DNA from: Polyangium sp. 6x1
Lineage (GTDB): Bacteria > Myxococcota_A > Polyangia > Polyangiales > Polyangiaceae
DNA length: 64,000 nt
Reading direction: 5' to 3'
Assembly: GCF_029946515.1 (NCBI RefSeq)
Contig: NZ_JARZHH010000003.1
Location: 62,001 to 126,000, forward strand
The position numbers were made by a program, and so were the translations under genes. Each line of letters opens with the position of its first letter. Within the stretch, counting starts at the first letter, position 1. This document shows, one piece after another, positions 16,296 through 24,327 of the stretch. Under the pieces are notes generated by a model. It was not told the DNA's origin. It saw only the letters and a program-made list of their open reading frames with translations, and did not search any database.

Positions 16296-17801
16296 TCATC
16301 GAGCCGATCGACGGCCATCGTCGGGAAGCTCGATGTGCTCTTTGCTTGGCGCCATCCTCTCCGCGACCTCGCGGACCCGCGCCATCCGGGTCGGGTATTC
16401 GAGCAACTCGAACAGCTCGCTTTTCGAGTTTGTCCGCGTAGGAACGCACGGGCGCGTGCCATCCGTGATTCGCGGCAGCGGGCACGAGATGCCCTGGCAG
16501 CTCGGCAGCACCGCGCACTTCTGACACTGGGAATCCCGCTGAAAGGCGGGCTCCGTCCATAACGCCATCCGATCATCATCCAGCACCAGCCTGCCGTCCT
16601 CGTGGAGACGGCCCACCACGTTGTTCTCGTCCTTGTCGAGCACGACGGTGCATTTCATGACCTTGCCGCTCGCACCAATGATCAGGTTGAACGGTCGCGC
16701 GGCATAACAGACCTGACCTCCGACGAAACTCACGTCCTTCAGGGTGGAGACCCTCAGGCCATGTCGATGCGCCAGCGCTTTCAGCGCGCGTTGCACGGTG
16801 TCGCGCTCATCGTCGCTGCACACCTCGAGCTGCGGGTCGTTCGGCCCACCCCAGCGCCCCACGGCATGAAAATCGAGCGTGAAACGTGAATCCCCGTGGA
16901 ACGTCTTCTCCACGAGTTCAAACAGCTCCTCGAGGTGGGGATGGTTGTTCTTGTCGAAGTTGACCCGCAGCGTGACGGAGAACTGGTCACGCCGTTGCGA
17001 GAGTGCTTCGAGGTTCTGGAAGATCGTCGCAAAGCTCCCTTGCCCGTCCCGCGTCGGCCGACTGCAATCGTGGGTCGCGGCGAGACCGTCGAGCGTGATT
17101 TGAAAAGCGTTCACCCGCCAGGCGAGCAGCTTCTCCGCGACCTCGGGCGTGAGCAAATAGGCGTTCGTCGTCATGTGGCTCCGGTACGCAACCCCGTGCC
17201 TCTCCGCGAGCTCGGAGAGGTACGGCGCCAGGTCCTCGACGGCCTCCCAACCATAAAGGGGCTCGCCGCCGAACCACCGGATGTCCAAGGCGAGCAGCTT
17301 CTCGATCCGAGCCTCGACCAGCCGCTTAATGCCGCGCCGTACCCCCGGGCGCATCGTGCCGCGCGCGAAATCCTCGTAGCAATACGTACACCGGAAATTG
17401 CAGTCCTCCGACGAGAGCACGAAGAGCTCGAGCCTGTCGCTCCGGTAATGCTGCTGGCCAAAGGCGAGGAGGAACTTCCGATACTCGTCCATTCCCTTCC
17501 GAACCAGAAATCCGCGCTCCACGAGGTACCCGGCAAGCCCCTCCCTGCGCGACTCGAACCCTTGCGCCTTGAGCAACGTGAGCACCTGCGGGACCTGCTC
17601 GGGCTTGAAGACGCTGATCGCCGTGCTCAGCGTATTCCACAGGATCAATCGCCCGTCGTCGGTCGTCGCGTGCACGTTGAAGCGCGAGGGCACCCAGGAC
17701 TCGATCCGCGACGCATTCGACAGCTCTTCCGGCTCGGCCTCCGTCAGGTCATGGGGAGATTGCTGCAATACGTTCAGCCGCACGATTCGTGTTGCGCTCA
17801 T
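16296..17801 (-). CDS. Radical SAM/SPASM peptide maturase
   Basis: The 501-residue enzyme holds the radical SAM cluster motif C-N-F-R-C-T-Y-C (Cys134, 138, 141) and the F-G-G-E-P-L motif at 177-182. The C-terminal SPASM region has Cys365, 384, 426, 429, 435, 440 and 452, which would bind two auxiliary iron-sulfur clusters. Its spacing C-x2-C-x5-C-x4-C differs by one from the usual C-x3-C last step. Residues 40-110 form a small domain with N-T-L-S-T-A and V-E-R-G-F-L-V, a likely leader-binding (RRE-like) region. Such enzymes install thioether or carbon-carbon links in peptides. It sits 33 nt before the precursor genes. ATG 17801 has only a weak GAGAGA site. Confidence 0.93.
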   Translation of the reverse strand: MSATRIVRLNVLQQSPHDLTEAEPEELSNASRIESWVPSRFNVHATTDDGRLILWNTLSTAISVFKPEQVPQVLTLLKAQGFESRREGLAGYLVERGFLVRKGMDEYRKFLLAFGQQHYRSDRLELFVLSSEDCNFRCTYCYEDFARGTMRPGVRRGIKRLVEARIEKLLALDIRWFGGEPLYGWEAVEDLAPYLSELAERHGVAYRSHMTTNAYLLTPEVAEKLLAWRVNAFQITLDGLAATHDCSRPTRDGQGSFATIFQNLEALSQRRDQFSVTLRVNFDKNNHPHLEELFELVEKTFHGDSRFTLDFHAVGRWGGPNDPQLEVCSDDERDTVQRALKALAHRHGLRVSTLKDVSFVGGQVCYAARPFNLIIGASGKVMKCTVVLDKDENNVVGRLHEDGRLVLDDDRMALWTEPAFQRDSQCQKCAVLPSCQGISCPLPRITDGTRPCVPTRTNSKSELFELLEYPTRMARVREVAERMAPSKEHIELPDDGRRSAR

Positions 17802-17900
17802 GACGTCTCTCTCGCTCGTACCTAGGTCGATTGCGACCGGAGCGGGAGCCGTGAGATCGTCTGGCCGGATCCGACGCACCGCCTTACATGGTCCGACGCC
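17802..17900. promoter_or_regulatory. Divergent intergenic region of the RiPP cluster
   Basis: These 99 bp separate the biosynthesis operon (leftward) from the export operon (rightward) and must hold both promoters. GGTCG-ATTG-CGACC at 17825-17838 is a perfect 5-bp inverted repeat and a candidate operator. I cannot identify -35/-10 elements with confidence. Confidence 0.4.
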
Positions 17901-18827
17901 ATGAACGCCGCGAAGAGGGGGCTCGGGGGAGCCGCGATATTCGTCCTGCTCCCGCTGCTCCTGCCCGGGTGCCACGACCCGGAATGCGTACGAATCGCGG
18001 CGCAGGTCGATGCTCCGCCGCCGACGAGCCCGGGCTCCGGGACGACGAGCGAAAGCGTGGCAGAGCCGACTCCACGGTTCGTCGGCGTGATCCTTTCTCG
18101 AAATACCGTCGATATCGCGCCCAGGTTCGATGGCAAGATTGGTGAGGTCTCCGTTCGTCTCGGAGATCGGGTCCCCGAGGGGGGATTGATTGCCGTCCTC
18201 GACGCACCCGCGGTCGCCTTCGACGTACGCATGGCGGCGGCCGCCTTGAAGAGCGCGGAGTTGTCACGCGATCAGGCCAAGCAGGAGCTTGCCGAGGCCG
18301 AGGAGCGCTTGGCACGGCGTGAAGGGCTCTCTGCCGAGGGCCTCACGACCGGGGAGGACGTCGCGACCGCTCGCCATCAGGTCGCGATCCGGCGAGCGCA
18401 CGTCGAGACCCTCTCCGCGCAGATCGACGAGCGGCGCGCGAAGCTCGCGCTTTTCCGTAGAAGCAAGACGGACCTGCACATCACCGCGCCCTTCGAGGGA
18501 TACATCGCCGCCCGTTTCGTCGATCCGGGCGCCAGCGTGACGGCAGCGACGCCCGTCGTGCGGCTCGTCGGTGCGCGCTCCTTGTTCGTTCGATTCGCCG
18601 TGCAGGAGAGCGAAGTCGCGCTCCTTTCCGCCGGTCGCGCGCTGCGCATCGGGACGGTCGAGGGGAAACCCGAGGTGGTGCTCGATGGAAAGGTGGACAG
18701 GATCGCTCCGGAGATCGACGCGGCGTCACGAATGGTCGTCGTCGAGGCGACGATCGAGGGAGGAGATCTCCAGAATGCCGTGCTTGCCGGCCGAGGCGCG
18801 GAGGTCTCTCTCCGGCCGGACCCGTGA
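17901..18827 (+). CDS. Lipoprotein membrane-fusion (HlyD/RND-type) adaptor
   Basis: The 308-residue protein starts with a lipoprotein signal ending L-L-P-G-C (Cys24). It then has a biotinyl-lipoyl half motif (V-D-I-A-P-R-F-D-G-K-I), a coiled-coil hairpin (about 115-185, rich in Ala, Glu and Arg), the second lipoyl half (I-T-A-P-F-E-G-Y-I-A-A-R), and a beta-barrel domain. This is the build of periplasmic adaptors of RND and ABC exporters. As the first gene of the export operon, it probably joins the C39 transporter to an outer-membrane channel encoded elsewhere. A second adaptor follows 9 bp downstream, an unusual doubling. Confidence 0.88.
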   Translation: MNAAKRGLGGAAIFVLLPLLLPGCHDPECVRIAAQVDAPPPTSPGSGTTSESVAEPTPRFVGVILSRNTVDIAPRFDGKIGEVSVRLGDRVPEGGLIAVLDAPAVAFDVRMAAAALKSAELSRDQAKQELAEAEERLARREGLSAEGLTTGEDVATARHQVAIRRAHVETLSAQIDERRAKLALFRRSKTDLHITAPFEGYIAARFVDPGASVTAATPVVRLVGARSLFVRFAVQESEVALLSAGRALRIGTVEGKPEVVLDGKVDRIAPEIDAASRMVVVEATIEGGDLQNAVLAGRGAEVSLRPDP

Positions 18828-18836
18828 GGCCCCACC

Positions 18837-19781
18837 ATGGATCGAGGCGCGCCCAGGATGTTCCGACGCGAGGCTCTCCGGAGACATGCGGGGCGGCTCG
18901 AGGGCGACATCCTCCGAACGCCTTCCGGCTGGACGACGTGGTCGTATCGCATCCTCGTCGCTGCCCTCGTCGTCACCTTCGCATTCACCGTCCTCGCCAC
19001 GATGTCCGAGTATGCGTCCGGCCCTGCCGTCGTCTGGGTCCCCGGCAAGCTCGACCTCACGGCGACCGTCCAGGGAACGGTGCATTCCATCGACGTTCGA
19101 TCCGGGCAGCGCGTCGAGGCGGGGGAGCTCCTGGTTCGCCTTCAATCGTGGCAAGCCGAGGCCGAGCTCTCGCGCGCGCAGCGCGAATTCGATCTCCAGC
19201 TCATGAAGACCCTGCGTGATCCGTCCGACGCGCAGGCGCGGCAGACGCTCACCTCGCTCCGAGCCCAGAAAGACCTGGCCAAGGCGCGCCTGGAACAGCT
19301 CTCGATTCGCGCTCCCCACGCCGGCGTCGTGGGGGATGTCAGGATTCGCCCGGGTCAGGCGGTCGCGATGGGCGACGTCGTGCTCCACCTGCTCGACGCC
19401 AGCAGGGAGCCCTCGATCCTCGCCATCGTTCCTGCCCAGTACAGGCCCCAGCTTCGCCCCGGCATGTCCATGCGCTTCGAGCTGAAAGGGTATCGTTTTG
19501 CGTACACCGAGGCGACCATCACCTCGGTCGGCAACCAGATCATCGGCCCCCACGAGGTGCAGCGTTACCTGGGACAGGAGCTCGGGGATACGGTCGAGAT
19601 CAAGGGGCCCGTCGTGCTGATCGAATCGGTTCCCTCGTCCCCGACGTTCGAGATCGAGGGGCAGCGCTTCGACTTCCACCATGGAATGAGCGGCGTGGGG
19701 GAAGTGCGCGTGCGGTCGGAGCGCGTGATCGTGGCATTGATTCCGGGCCTTCGCGTGCTGCTCCGGGGGACACATGGATGA
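18837..19781 (+). CDS. HlyD-family bacteriocin-type secretion adaptor
   Basis: This 314-residue protein has a cytoplasmic N-terminus, one transmembrane helix (about 38-56), a lipoyl half motif (L-T-A-T-V-Q-G-T-V-H-S-I), a short helical hairpin (about 105-150), the second half (I-R-A-P-H-A-G-V-V-G-D-V) and a C-terminal beta domain. This is the accessory protein that partners C39-peptidase ABC exporters in Gram-negative peptide secretion. The hairpin is short compared with HlyD (478 residues). It overlaps the transporter start by 8 nt, so translation is coupled and a fixed stoichiometry is likely. Confidence 0.9.
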   Translation: MDRGAPRMFRREALRRHAGRLEGDILRTPSGWTTWSYRILVAALVVTFAFTVLATMSEYASGPAVVWVPGKLDLTATVQGTVHSIDVRSGQRVEAGELLVRLQSWQAEAELSRAQREFDLQLMKTLRDPSDAQARQTLTSLRAQKDLAKARLEQLSIRAPHAGVVGDVRIRPGQAVAMGDVVLHLLDASREPSILAIVPAQYRPQLRPGMSMRFELKGYRFAYTEATITSVGNQIIGPHEVQRYLGQELGDTVEIKGPVVLIESVPSSPTFEIEGQRFDFHHGMSGVGEVRVRSERVIVALIPGLRVLLRGTHG

Positions 19782-21981
19782 AGAAGCGCAATCCCGAGAT
19801 CTGCGCCGCCGCTTCCCGGCGTTCGCGCGCCTGGGTCAGAAGGCAAAGCGCATCCCGTTCATCCAGCAACTCGCGTCCACCGAATGCGGGGTTGCCTGCC
19901 TCGCCATGGTGCTCGGGTACCACGGCAAGAACGTCCCTTACGAGGAGCTCCGCAGCCTCGTCGCGCTCGGCAGGGGCGGCACGACGGCCCGGGAGATCCT
20001 GCGCGCGGCCCGGCACCATGGGCTCCGCGGCCGCGGTGTGCGGCTCGAACCGAGGGCCCTCGGGTACCTGCCCACAGCGTCGATCCTCCACTGGGATTTC
20101 GACCATTTCGTCGTCCTGGAGAGAGTCACGAAGAGAGGAATCGACATCGTCGATCCGGGCGCAGGCCGGCTCCGGCTGCCGCTGTCCGACGTCGACCGCT
20201 CCTTCACCGGCGTCGCGCTCGTGCTCGAACCGTCCGAGCATTTCCCTCCCCCCGAGGGCGTGAGCAAGCGAGCGCCTTCGTCTGGATATCACGCCCTCCT
20301 GCGCGAGGCGGGCGCGTGGGGGCGCATCGTCACGACCTCGTTTTTCTTGCAGGCCATGCTGCTCGCTTTGCCCGCGCTGACCGGCACCGTCGTGGACCGC
20401 GTGGTGCCCCGGAGCGACCTGCACATGCTGCTCGTGCTGGCCATCGGAATCGTGGGCATCGTGGTGTTTCACCTCCTGGCATCGCTGGTACGGGCGCACC
20501 TCCTCCTCGACATGCGCACGATTCTGGATGCCCGGATGACCGTGAGCTTCATGGAGCACCTCATCGCGTTGCCCTACGCTTTCTTTCAGCGCCGCTCGAC
20601 GGGGGATCTCCTGATGCGGCTGAACAGCAATACCCTCATCCGCCAGATCTTGACCTCGGGCATGCTGTCGGCGCTCCTCGATGGGACGATGGCGGTCGGT
20701 TACCTCGCCCTGCTGTTCATGGTGAGCTGGAAAATTGGGCTGCTCGCCCTGGCGTTCGGCATCGCTCAGATCGGCATCCTCGCGCTCACCAGCAAAAAGC
20801 GCAGAGAGCTCGACGCCCGTATGCTCGCCAGGCAGGCGCGCGCCGAGGGGTATCAGGTCGAGCTGTTCGCCAACGTGGAGACGCTCAAGTCCATGGGAGC
20901 GGAAGCGCGCGCGCTGGAGCAATGGTCGAACCTGTTCGTCGACGTGCTGAACGCGTCGCTCTCGGAGGGCAAGCTCGACGCCGCCGTCGAGGCGCTCGGC
21001 AGCACGCTCCGCATGAGCGCGCCGCTCGTCGTTTTGTGGGTCGGGGCCATCCAGGTGCTCGACGGAACGATCTCGCTCGGAGTGATGCTCGCGCTCAATG
21101 CGCTGGCCGCCGGCATCTTCGCGCCGCTGTCGAGCCTCGCGTCGAATGGGAGCAAGCTCGAGCTCCTCGGTTGTTACCTCGAGCGGGCCGAGGATGTTCG
21201 GCGGACGCCGCCCGAGCAAGTGCCTGGGAGCAAGGTATTGAAGCGCGTGCGCGGGCGCATCGAGCTCGAGCGCGTGAGCTTTCGGTACAACCCGCTCGAC
21301 CCGCTGGTGGTCGAGGACGTCTCCCTTCGAATCGAACAGGGGCAGTTCGTCGCCATCGTCGGCCGCTCGGGCTCGGGCAAGACGTCCCTGGCGTGCCTCC
21401 TCGCAGGCCTTTACCGCCCCGACGCCGGCAAGATCCTCTATGACGGGTGTAACCTCGCGGACCTCGATATCCGTCATGTACGCAGCCAGCTCGGGATCGT
21501 CACGCAGAAAATCTCGCTCTTCGGGACCACCATCCGTGACAACATCTCCCTGGGAAACCCGGATGCGACCGTGGACGAGGTCATCGAGGCCGCGCGCCAG
21601 GCGCATATTCATGACGATATCGCGGCGATGCCTGCGGGCTACGATACGGTCCTCGCGGATGGTGGGAGCTCGCTCTCCGGGGGCCAGCGTCAGCGCCTGG
21701 CGCTGGCCAGGGCACTCGTGCGCAAGCCGTCCATCCTGCTCCTGGACGAGGCCACGAGCGCCCTGGATGCCATCACGGAGGCCGCGTTGAACGATGAGCT
21801 GGCGAAGCTGCGGTGCACGCGCATCGTGATCGCGCATCGCCTCAGCACGGTCAGGGACGCGGATAAAATCCTCGTGATGCACGAGGGCCGCCTGGTGGAG
21901 CAAGGACGCCATGCAGAGCTCGTGGCCCGCGGCGGGTGGTATGCATCGCTGGTCGCAACGCAGATGGAGAAGGACGCGTGA
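19774..21981 (+). CDS. C39 peptidase-containing ABC transporter (PCAT)
   Basis: The 735-residue protein combines three modules. Residues 25-155 form a C39 peptidase with Gln32, catalytic Cys38 in T-E-C-G-V-A-C-L, His111 in D-H-F-V-V-L and Asp128 in D-P-G-A-G. Residues about 170-450 are a six-helix ABC membrane domain. Residues about 480-735 form the nucleotide-binding domain, with Walker A G-R-S-G-S-G-K-T-S, signature L-S-G-G-Q-R-Q-R, Walker B I-L-L-L-D-E-A-T and the H-loop I-A-H-R-L-S-T. All key residues are present. It should cut the two precursors after V-T-G-G and export the modified cores. It is the last gene of the rightward operon. Confidence 0.96.
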   Translation: MDEEAQSRDLRRRFPAFARLGQKAKRIPFIQQLASTECGVACLAMVLGYHGKNVPYEELRSLVALGRGGTTAREILRAARHHGLRGRGVRLEPRALGYLPTASILHWDFDHFVVLERVTKRGIDIVDPGAGRLRLPLSDVDRSFTGVALVLEPSEHFPPPEGVSKRAPSSGYHALLREAGAWGRIVTTSFFLQAMLLALPALTGTVVDRVVPRSDLHMLLVLAIGIVGIVVFHLLASLVRAHLLLDMRTILDARMTVSFMEHLIALPYAFFQRRSTGDLLMRLNSNTLIRQILTSGMLSALLDGTMAVGYLALLFMVSWKIGLLALAFGIAQIGILALTSKKRRELDARMLARQARAEGYQVELFANVETLKSMGAEARALEQWSNLFVDVLNASLSEGKLDAAVEALGSTLRMSAPLVVLWVGAIQVLDGTISLGVMLALNALAAGIFAPLSSLASNGSKLELLGCYLERAEDVRRTPPEQVPGSKVLKRVRGRIELERVSFRYNPLDPLVVEDVSLRIEQGQFVAIVGRSGSGKTSLACLLAGLYRPDAGKILYDGCNLADLDIRHVRSQLGIVTQKISLFGTTIRDNISLGNPDATVDEVIEAARQAHIHDDIAAMPAGYDTVLADGGSSLSGGQRQRLALARALVRKPSILLLDEATSALDAITEAALNDELAKLRCTRIVIAHRLSTVRDADKILVMHEGRLVEQGRHAELVARGGWYASLVATQMEKDA

Positions 21982-22009
21982 GCGCGGCGAGCTTGTGGAC
22001 GACGGCGGC

Positions 22010-22459
22010 CTAGACGCGGCCGTGCTCCGCGAGCACCTCGCGCAGGCGCGCGCGTTCCAGCTGCGTGAGGACGGGATCGAGCCAGTCGAGGAGCGGCCGC
22101 ACCTCGGTGAACGCGCGCCGCACGGGGTTATCGGTCTCGCGCAGCATCCGGCGCACCTGGAGCGCCGACGTCGGCGAGTGCGAGAGCAAGGTGCCCGTGC
22201 GCTTCAGGTGCGGCTCGGTCTGCATCACCGCCGTGTAGGCGTCCACGGCGTCCTGCGGGAAGACCTTGGCGTCGAAGAGATCGACCAGGCACACGTACGG
22301 TCCGCCGATGGCGCTCACCGCGGCGTCGTGATCGCGGGCCCAGGCGACCGCCTCCCCGGCGCTGACCGGTGACCAGACCCGAATCTCGACGAGCTTGCCG
22401 ACCCGATTCTCCACCTTGTACACGCGCCGAGCGTACCGCTCGGGCCGCGGATCTTCCAT
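22010..22459 (-). CDS. Small protein of unknown function
   Basis: The 149-residue soluble protein has an alpha/beta N-terminal half (V-Y-K-V-E-N-R-V-G-K-L-V-E-I-R-V-W-S) with a hydrophobic strand G-P-Y-V-C-L-V-D-L-F-D, recalling STAS/SpoIIAA-like folds, and a helical C-terminal half ending E-R-A-R-L-R-E-V-L. I do not recognise the family. It lies 10 bp downstream of a lipoprotein gene on the same strand and converges with the transporter gene across 28 bp. It is probably not part of the RiPP cluster. Confidence 0.65.
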   Translation of the reverse strand: MEDPRPERYARRVYKVENRVGKLVEIRVWSPVSAGEAVAWARDHDAAVSAIGGPYVCLVDLFDAKVFPQDAVDAYTAVMQTEPHLKRTGTLLSHSPTSALQVRRMLRETDNPVRRAFTEVRPLLDWLDPVLTQLERARLREVLAEHGRV

Positions 22460-22469
22460 TCCTTTGACG

Positions 22470-23264
22470 TCAACGTGTCGTCTGCTTGCCCGTGAGGCCG
22501 CGGCGATCGGCGGGCGCGGGGCCGCCGAGGGGCGCGTCGAAGAAGAGGGCCATCCAGAGGAGCAGATCCGCCTCGGGCGCCGTGGGCATGACTTCCATGC
22601 TGACGTGCCACAGATGCTCACCGTCTTCGATGAATCGCTCGTAAAGTTCGGCGCGCTCACAGCCTTTCTCGATGTACGCCCATTCCACGATGCGCCGGCC
22701 CTTCTCGTCACGAAACTCGGCGACGCGGTCGAACCAGTTCACGAAGCTGTCGTCCGCCATCTCGTCGGTGATGTCCTCGCCGTTCGCGTCGAACGACTTG
22801 GCGGCATGACGAAACAGACTTTGCCCCTCCGGCCGCGCGGCCGGGTGGTCGAAGACCTGGACGACGACCGAAATGTATTCGTGGTCGTCGTATTCGAACT
22901 TGGCCACGAGGTCCGCGGGTGTGGGGGTCGTCTCGATCTCGTCGTCCGCGGCGCCGTCGGCGACGTCTTTCGAGACAGGGACGGCGTGGAAGCCCGGCGG
23001 CGGCTGCAGCGCCCGGTAGCCCTTCCCCCAGCGGTCCGGGCCGCGCGCGGCGGCTCTGGCTCGTTGCCGCGCGGCTTCGTCGGACCCAGGCGGGGCCACG
23101 GCGGAGCCCGACCCACGACAACCAGGCGGGTGCACGGCGGCGCGTTTGCCGGCCTCCGGGGCCGATGGCTCGATCGGGGCCGCGGGCGGCGCGGCGCCGC
23201 AGGCGATGAGGAGGAGGGACAGGACGGGGAGCAGGTTCCGCACGCGCGCCCATCGTACCGGCAT
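22470..23264 (-). CDS. Lipoprotein of unknown function
   Basis: This 264-residue protein has a signal ending S-L-L-L-I-A-C (Cys22 from ATG 23264) and an Ala/Pro-rich linker. The soluble domain carries D-P-like acidic loops and a compact region with F-V-N-W-F-D-R-V-A-E-F. No family is recognised. A GTG start a few codons downstream would also leave a signal peptide. It is followed 10 bp later by the small gene at 22010, likely one operon. The repeat array lies just upstream and may contain its promoter region. Confidence 0.65.
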   Translation of the reverse strand: MPVRWARVRNLLPVLSLLLIACGAAPPAAPIEPSAPEAGKRAAVHPPGCRGSGSAVAPPGSDEAARQRARAAARGPDRWGKGYRALQPPPGFHAVPVSKDVADGAADDEIETTPTPADLVAKFEYDDHEYISVVVQVFDHPAARPEGQSLFRHAAKSFDANGEDITDEMADDSFVNWFDRVAEFRDEKGRRIVEWAYIEKGCERAELYERFIEDGEHLWHVSMEVMPTAPEADLLLWMALFFDAPLGGPAPADRRGLTGKQTTR

Positions 23265-23289
23265 CCCGGAGTGTGACAACGGCGCCAGA

Positions 23290-23590
23290 GCCCGCGATCG
23301 AAGTCCCTCCCTTCGATATCGAACCCCGTGCGCCCGAGATCGAAGTCTGCGAGCCCGCGATCGAAGTCCTGCCCCAACGACCTCGAAGCCGGCGAGCGCG
23401 TGATCGGAGTCCTCCGCCTGCGACCTCGAAGCCGGCGAGCCCGTGATCGGAGTCCTCCGCCTGCGACATCGAAGCCTGCGAGCCCGCGATCGAAGTCCTC
23501 GCCCAGCGACCTCGAAGCCTGCGAGCCCGTGATCGAAGTCTCCCCCTTCGACCTCGAAGCCGGCGAACCCGTGATCGGAGTCCCCGGACC
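23290..23590. repeat. 43-bp tandem repeat array
   Basis: About seven imperfect copies occur. Units starting GACCTCGAAGCC recur at 23379, 23422, 23465, 23508 and 23550 (spacing 43, 43, 43, 42), with further degenerate copies to the left. Each unit has two related halves, (GACCTCGAAGCC)-like and (GTGATCGGAGTCC)-like, suggesting an older unit of about 21 bp. The unit length is not a multiple of three, so it is unlikely to be coding. It lies in a 435-bp gap between divergent genes that otherwise holds only the ribosome binding site of the next gene. Confidence 0.85.
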
Positions 23591-23699
23591 GCGTTCACGG
23601 TCTGCTCGTACGTAAAAATTGTGCTCCGACCGGATGATGAATCACCGCACTTCGTCGAACGCGCACACAGGGCCCACTCCCCTGCACAAGGAGGATTCG

Positions 23700-24194
23700 A
23701 TGTCGGAGAATTCGATTGGCAAGTACACGGGCAATGGCGTCGTCGATGCGTCGGCGTTCCAGCACAAGCTCGTCGACCTCAAGCACGGCGAGATGCAGAA
23801 GCTCAAGCGCTCGAAGCCGGGCTGCGCAGGCGTGATCGCCGACCTCGCCGCGGCGATGCCCGGGCACGGCAGCGAGGCCCGTATCCATCCGGATTGGTAC
23901 GCCGAGATCGTCGAGATCAAGCAGACCCTCGAGGTGATCCGCGCCCAGCGCCCCGAGGCCGACAAGCTCGCCGAGGTCCTCCGGGAGAGCGAAGCCTATT
24001 ATGAAGACAGACTCGAGGGCTTGATCAGCAGGGTCGGCAAGGCCGTCGTCGATACCGCGAAGGAAGAGAACAAGCCCGGCCTGCTCGCGACCTTCGAATC
24101 GACGCTCCAGTATCGCGCGCAATACGCGGAGAAGAGCGCCGCGACCCGCCGCAAGAACCAGCAGAACGCCGCCGAGCCCGGAACCCAGGGCTGA
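23700..24194 (+). CDS. Small helical protein beside an aspzincin protease gene
   Basis: The 164-residue protein has no signal peptide. It is mostly helical and charged after residue 30, ending in a Lys/Arg/Gln-rich tail. The start is certain: AAGGAGG at 23688-23694, five bases before ATG 23700, is the strongest ribosome binding site in this part. I recognise no family. It is followed by a hairpin and then by the metalloprotease gene in the same direction. It could be a partner, chaperone or co-exported protein of that protease, but only the neighbourhood suggests this. Confidence 0.7.
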   Translation: MSENSIGKYTGNGVVDASAFQHKLVDLKHGEMQKLKRSKPGCAGVIADLAAAMPGHGSEARIHPDWYAEIVEIKQTLEVIRAQRPEADKLAEVLRESEAYYEDRLEGLISRVGKAVVDTAKEENKPGLLATFESTLQYRAQYAEKSAATRRKNQQNAAEPGTQG

Positions 24195-24225
24195 ACCCGA
24201 ATCCTCTCCCCTCCCGACGAAGACA

Positions 24226-24258
24226 TGCGATGCTCTCCTTATCCCGGAGGGCATCGCA
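24226..24258 (+). terminator. Strong hairpin downstream of the 23700 gene
   Basis: TGCGATGC and GCATCGCA pair perfectly, extended by CTCC/GGAG, giving about 13 bp around a 7-nt loop (TTATCCC). It lies 32 nt past the stop and 70 nt before the next ATG. No T-run follows, so it may be a terminator assisted by Rho, or an mRNA-stabilising end. Confidence 0.55.
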
Positions 24259-24327
24259 GGCTCCTCGGCCGAACCGCTCGATCCCGTGAACGAACTCCGT
24301 TAGGATGGCCACGGAGGGATCCTTCCG

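Noticed and set aside
19600-21912. A 770-codon minus-strand frame over the ABC transporter
   Set aside because: The plus strand has an intact C39-ABC protein with all motifs; the antisense frame is a composition artefact.
23290-23590. CRISPR array
   Set aside because: Units are contiguous and imperfect with no unique spacers of constant size, and no cas gene is present.
23328-23615. Protein-coding gene through the tandem repeat
   Set aside because: The repeat unit is 43 bp, so each copy changes frame, and the encoded sequence is simple and has no family match.
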